NCBI GenBank assembly: GCA_022826345.1
Contig: JAJDVB010000135.1
Coordinates: forward strand, 7,035 to 71,034
Direction of reading: 5' to 3'
From: Alphaproteobacteria bacterium
GTDB lineage: Bacteria > Pseudomonadota > Alphaproteobacteria > UBA828
DNA length: 64,000 bases
Shown: positions 62,305 to 64,000 of the stretch, piece by piece
Layout of the letters: each line of letters opens with the position of its first letter
How positions within the stretch are numbered: the stretch's first letter is position 1
Program-made: the position numbers and the translations under genes
Notes under the pieces: model-generated
What the model was told of the DNA's origin: nothing
Seen by the model: only the letters and a program-made list of their open reading frames with translations
The model's database searches: none

Positions 62305-63784
62305 GGGCTTCGGAGAGGTCGCTCGCTGGCTCCGGCACCCGTTCGTTGGGCGGCAGCGCGGCTGCTTCGAGGGCGTCGCTTTCGGCCGCCGGAGCCGGCT
62401 GCAGGTAGACGGTGAACGTGCTGCCTTCGCCGGGGGCACTGTCGATGGCGAGCGCGCCCCGGTGCCTGTTCACGATGTGCTTGACGATGGCAAGCCCAAG
62501 GCCGGTGCCGCCGAGCTCACGCGAGCGCGCCTTGTCCACGCGGTAGAAGCGCTCCGTGAGCCGCGGCAGATGCTCGCGCGGAATGCCCGCTCCCCGGTCG
62601 GCGACGGAGACCACAACCGCGCCGTCCTTGCCAGCCCTCCAGCCGGCCGCCTCGGCTTCCGCAACCCGCCGCACCTCCACGCTGACTGTCCCCTCCGCGT
62701 CTCCATACTTGATCGCGTTATCCACCAGGTTGAGGAATACCTGGGTAAGCTCGTCGCCGTCGCCGATTACCGGGGGCAATTCCTCTTCGGCATCGATGGC
62801 CACGGTCACCTTGCGCTGTTCTGCGCGCCAAGCGAGCGTGTTGCGCACATGGGAGAGCAGTGAGGGGAGCGGCACCGTATCCGTCGGCGGCGTGTGCTCG
62901 TTCATCTCGATGCGCGAGAGCGAGAGCAGGTCTTCGACGAGGCGGGCCATGCGCTTGCCGTGCTGATCCATGATGGCGAGGAAACGCTCGCGCGCGACCG
63001 CATCGTCGCGAGCGGTCCCCTGCAGCGTCTCGATGAAGCCCATGAGCGTGGCGAGCGGCGTGCGAATCTCGTGGCTCGCGTTGGCGACGAAGTCGGCCCG
63101 CATCTGGTCGGTGCGGCGCACTGCCGTGAAATCGACGAGCGCGAGCAGCACAGCGCCGCCGCCCTCCCTCGGCTCGGGCAGCGGCTCGACCCGCGCCGCG
63201 AAGGTGCGTTCGACCGGCGCCTGCAGCGTGAACTCGATGTCGCACCCGTCGCCGCCGTCCAGGGTTTGCTCGACGGCCTCGATCAGTGCCGGATTGCGCA
63301 GGGAGGCCGCGATGTGGCGCCCGGCGACCTCGCCATCGAGGAGCTCCGTCGCCGCCCGGTTGGCGCGCACGATCTTGCGGTCGGCATCGAGCAAGAGGAG
63401 CGGTTCGGGCAAGGCATCAAGCGCGCGTTCGAGCTCGGCTCTCTCGCTGGCAAGCTGCGCCCGGCCTTCGGCGCCGAGCCGGGCCAGGCGCTCGACCGAT
63501 ACCGCGAGCTCGCGGGTGAGCGGCCCCGCCGGCGCCGCGCCTTGCCGCGTCTCGCCTTCATTCTCGGCGGAGGTCTCAACGTGGCGCGCGAGGGCGCTGA
63601 TCTCTCTCAGCACGAGGCCAATCACGGCGGCTGCGAGCAGGCTGAGGCCTGCCCAGGCCAGCACCGCCGCGATGGGCGGCGTGAGGCCAAGTGCGCCGAG
63701 CACCAGGAATGCGAGCCCGAGCGGCAGTGACGCTGCTAGGCTCAGGCGCGCCCATCGGCGCAGCGGAACGACGCGCACCGCCAT
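62288..63784 (-). CDS. phoR: Phosphate regulon sensor kinase
   Basis: This 498-residue histidine kinase has two N-terminal membrane helices (LSLAASLPLGLAFLVLGALG and IAAVLAWAGLSLLAAAVIGL), a coiled linker and a PAS domain (LDALPEPLLLLDADRKIVRA). The HisKA domain has phosphoacceptor His238 in ANASHEIRTPLATLMGF, and the ATPase domain has N box VFLNLVDNAIKYG, G1 VADRGAGIP and G2 LGGTGLGLAIVKH. A GGAGGAGAG Shine-Dalgarno sequence fixes the start at 63784. Its tail after YLQPAPAAESD is Ala/Pro-rich. The Pho box for pstC lies over its stop codon. Confidence 0.94.
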   Translation of the reverse strand: MAVRVVPLRRWARLSLAASLPLGLAFLVLGALGLTPPIAAVLAWAGLSLLAAAVIGLVLREISALARHVETSAENEGETRQGAAPAGPLTRELAVSVERLARLGAEGRAQLASERAELERALDALPEPLLLLDADRKIVRANRAATELLDGEVAGRHIAASLRNPALIEAVEQTLDGGDGCDIEFTLQAPVERTFAARVEPLPEPREGGGAVLLALVDFTAVRRTDQMRADFVANASHEIRTPLATLMGFIETLQGTARDDAVARERFLAIMDQHGKRMARLVEDLLSLSRIEMNEHTPPTDTVPLPSLLSHVRNTLAWRAEQRKVTVAIDAEEELPPVIGDGDELTQVFLNLVDNAIKYGDAEGTVSVEVRRVAEAEAAGWRAGKDGAVVVSVADRGAGIPREHLPRLTERFYRVDKARSRELGGTGLGLAIVKHIVNRHRGALAIDSAPGEGSTFTVYLQPAPAAESDALEAAALPPNERVPEPASDLSEAPVTKP

Positions 63785-63935
63785 CGATCGGCTCTCCTCC
63801 GCAGCGGGGTTCCGGGCCTTCGAGTCTAGCAGAGGCACCCAACCGTGAGCGTGACGAATATAGGACAATCAGGGGTCTGCGGCGCCGGCACCAGGCGCAC
63901 GGAACCCCGGCAACCGCCTGTGCTAGTGTCGCGCC

Positions 63936-64000
63936 ATGCCCGATGACGCCGAGGCGCAAGCGACCGCCGCGCCGGCCGCCGCCCGCGGCGCCCGCCGGGG
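63936..64000 (+). CDS. N-terminal fragment of an unidentified protein
   Basis: The first 21 codons of a plus-strand gene run off the right edge: MPDDAEAQATAAPAAARGAR followed by Arg. The stretch is acidic then Ala/Arg-rich and gives no family. A TAGTGT -10-like hexamer (63924-63929) ends six bases before the ATG and no Shine-Dalgarno sequence is present. This is the same layout as rnhB and predicts a leaderless mRNA. It is divergent from phoR. Confidence 0.5.
   Translation, partial: MPDDAEAQATAAPAAARGARR

Overview
The window is about 67% GC and reads as the chromosome of an alphaproteobacterium, probably Rhodospirillales-like. The grounds are the linked ffs-dnaX-ybaB-recR block, a phoR-pstCAB-phoU-phoB operon, a GTTC-N7-GTTC LexA site of the alphaproteobacterial type, a fused ureAB gene, and many ATGA or GTGA stop-start overlaps. 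No phage, insertion sequence or CRISPR array was found. Genus-level placement is not possible from sequence reading alone.

Left part (1-17000). A three-gene operon encodes an acetone/acetophenone-carboxylase-type enzyme (beta, alpha, gamma; 3638-8590). It is divergent from a biotin carboxylase, a PxpB/AHS1 carboxyltransferase-half protein and a Tat-exported aldo-keto reductase (279-3460). The two units share a short mirror-symmetric promoter region. Next come a sugar-type ABC transporter with two permeases fused in one chain (8626-13516, minus), a CocE/NonD hydrolase, a protein made of three RidA domains, and a single RidA protein.

Middle part (17000-33800). Two spermidine/putrescine-type ABC transporters lie back to back. 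The left one has no binding protein. The right one is complete and visibly lower in GC than the rest of the window, and the 0.93 kb gap between them holds no convincing gene. After them come a LexA-controlled PA0069/Rv2578c-type radical SAM gene, rnhB, a YkuD-domain gene, a nitrate/taurine-type ABC transporter, a 2,2-dialkylglycine-decarboxylase-like PLP enzyme, an MFS carrier and a TPR protein. All three ABC operons that carry a binding-protein gene have a strong hairpin directly after it.

Right part (33800-64000). This holds a D-aminoacylase, a compact urease cluster (small ORF, ureF, ureAB, ureC) without ureD, ureE or ureG, a cytosine-deaminase-like amidohydrolase, a flippase-like membrane protein, a glutathionyl-hydroquinone reductase, hspQ, panB, a glycine-zipper lipoprotein, panC and tRNA-Ala(CGC). 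Then follow a UGT-type glycosyltransferase coupled to a stand-alone TOBE protein, an Xaa-Pro aminopeptidase, prmA, a cysteine hydrolase, the SRP RNA, dnaX-ybaB-recR, a MetF-like protein, two outer-membrane proteins and the whole Pho/Pst phosphate-sensing operon.

Recurring themes are nitrogen-compound scavenging (RidA, polyamine-type transporters, D-aminoacylase, urease, amidohydrolases) and regulation that can be read from the DNA: a three-unit Pho box before pstC, a LexA box, mirrored promoters, and several genes whose -10 element lies only 5-8 nt before the start codon, as expected for leaderless mRNAs.
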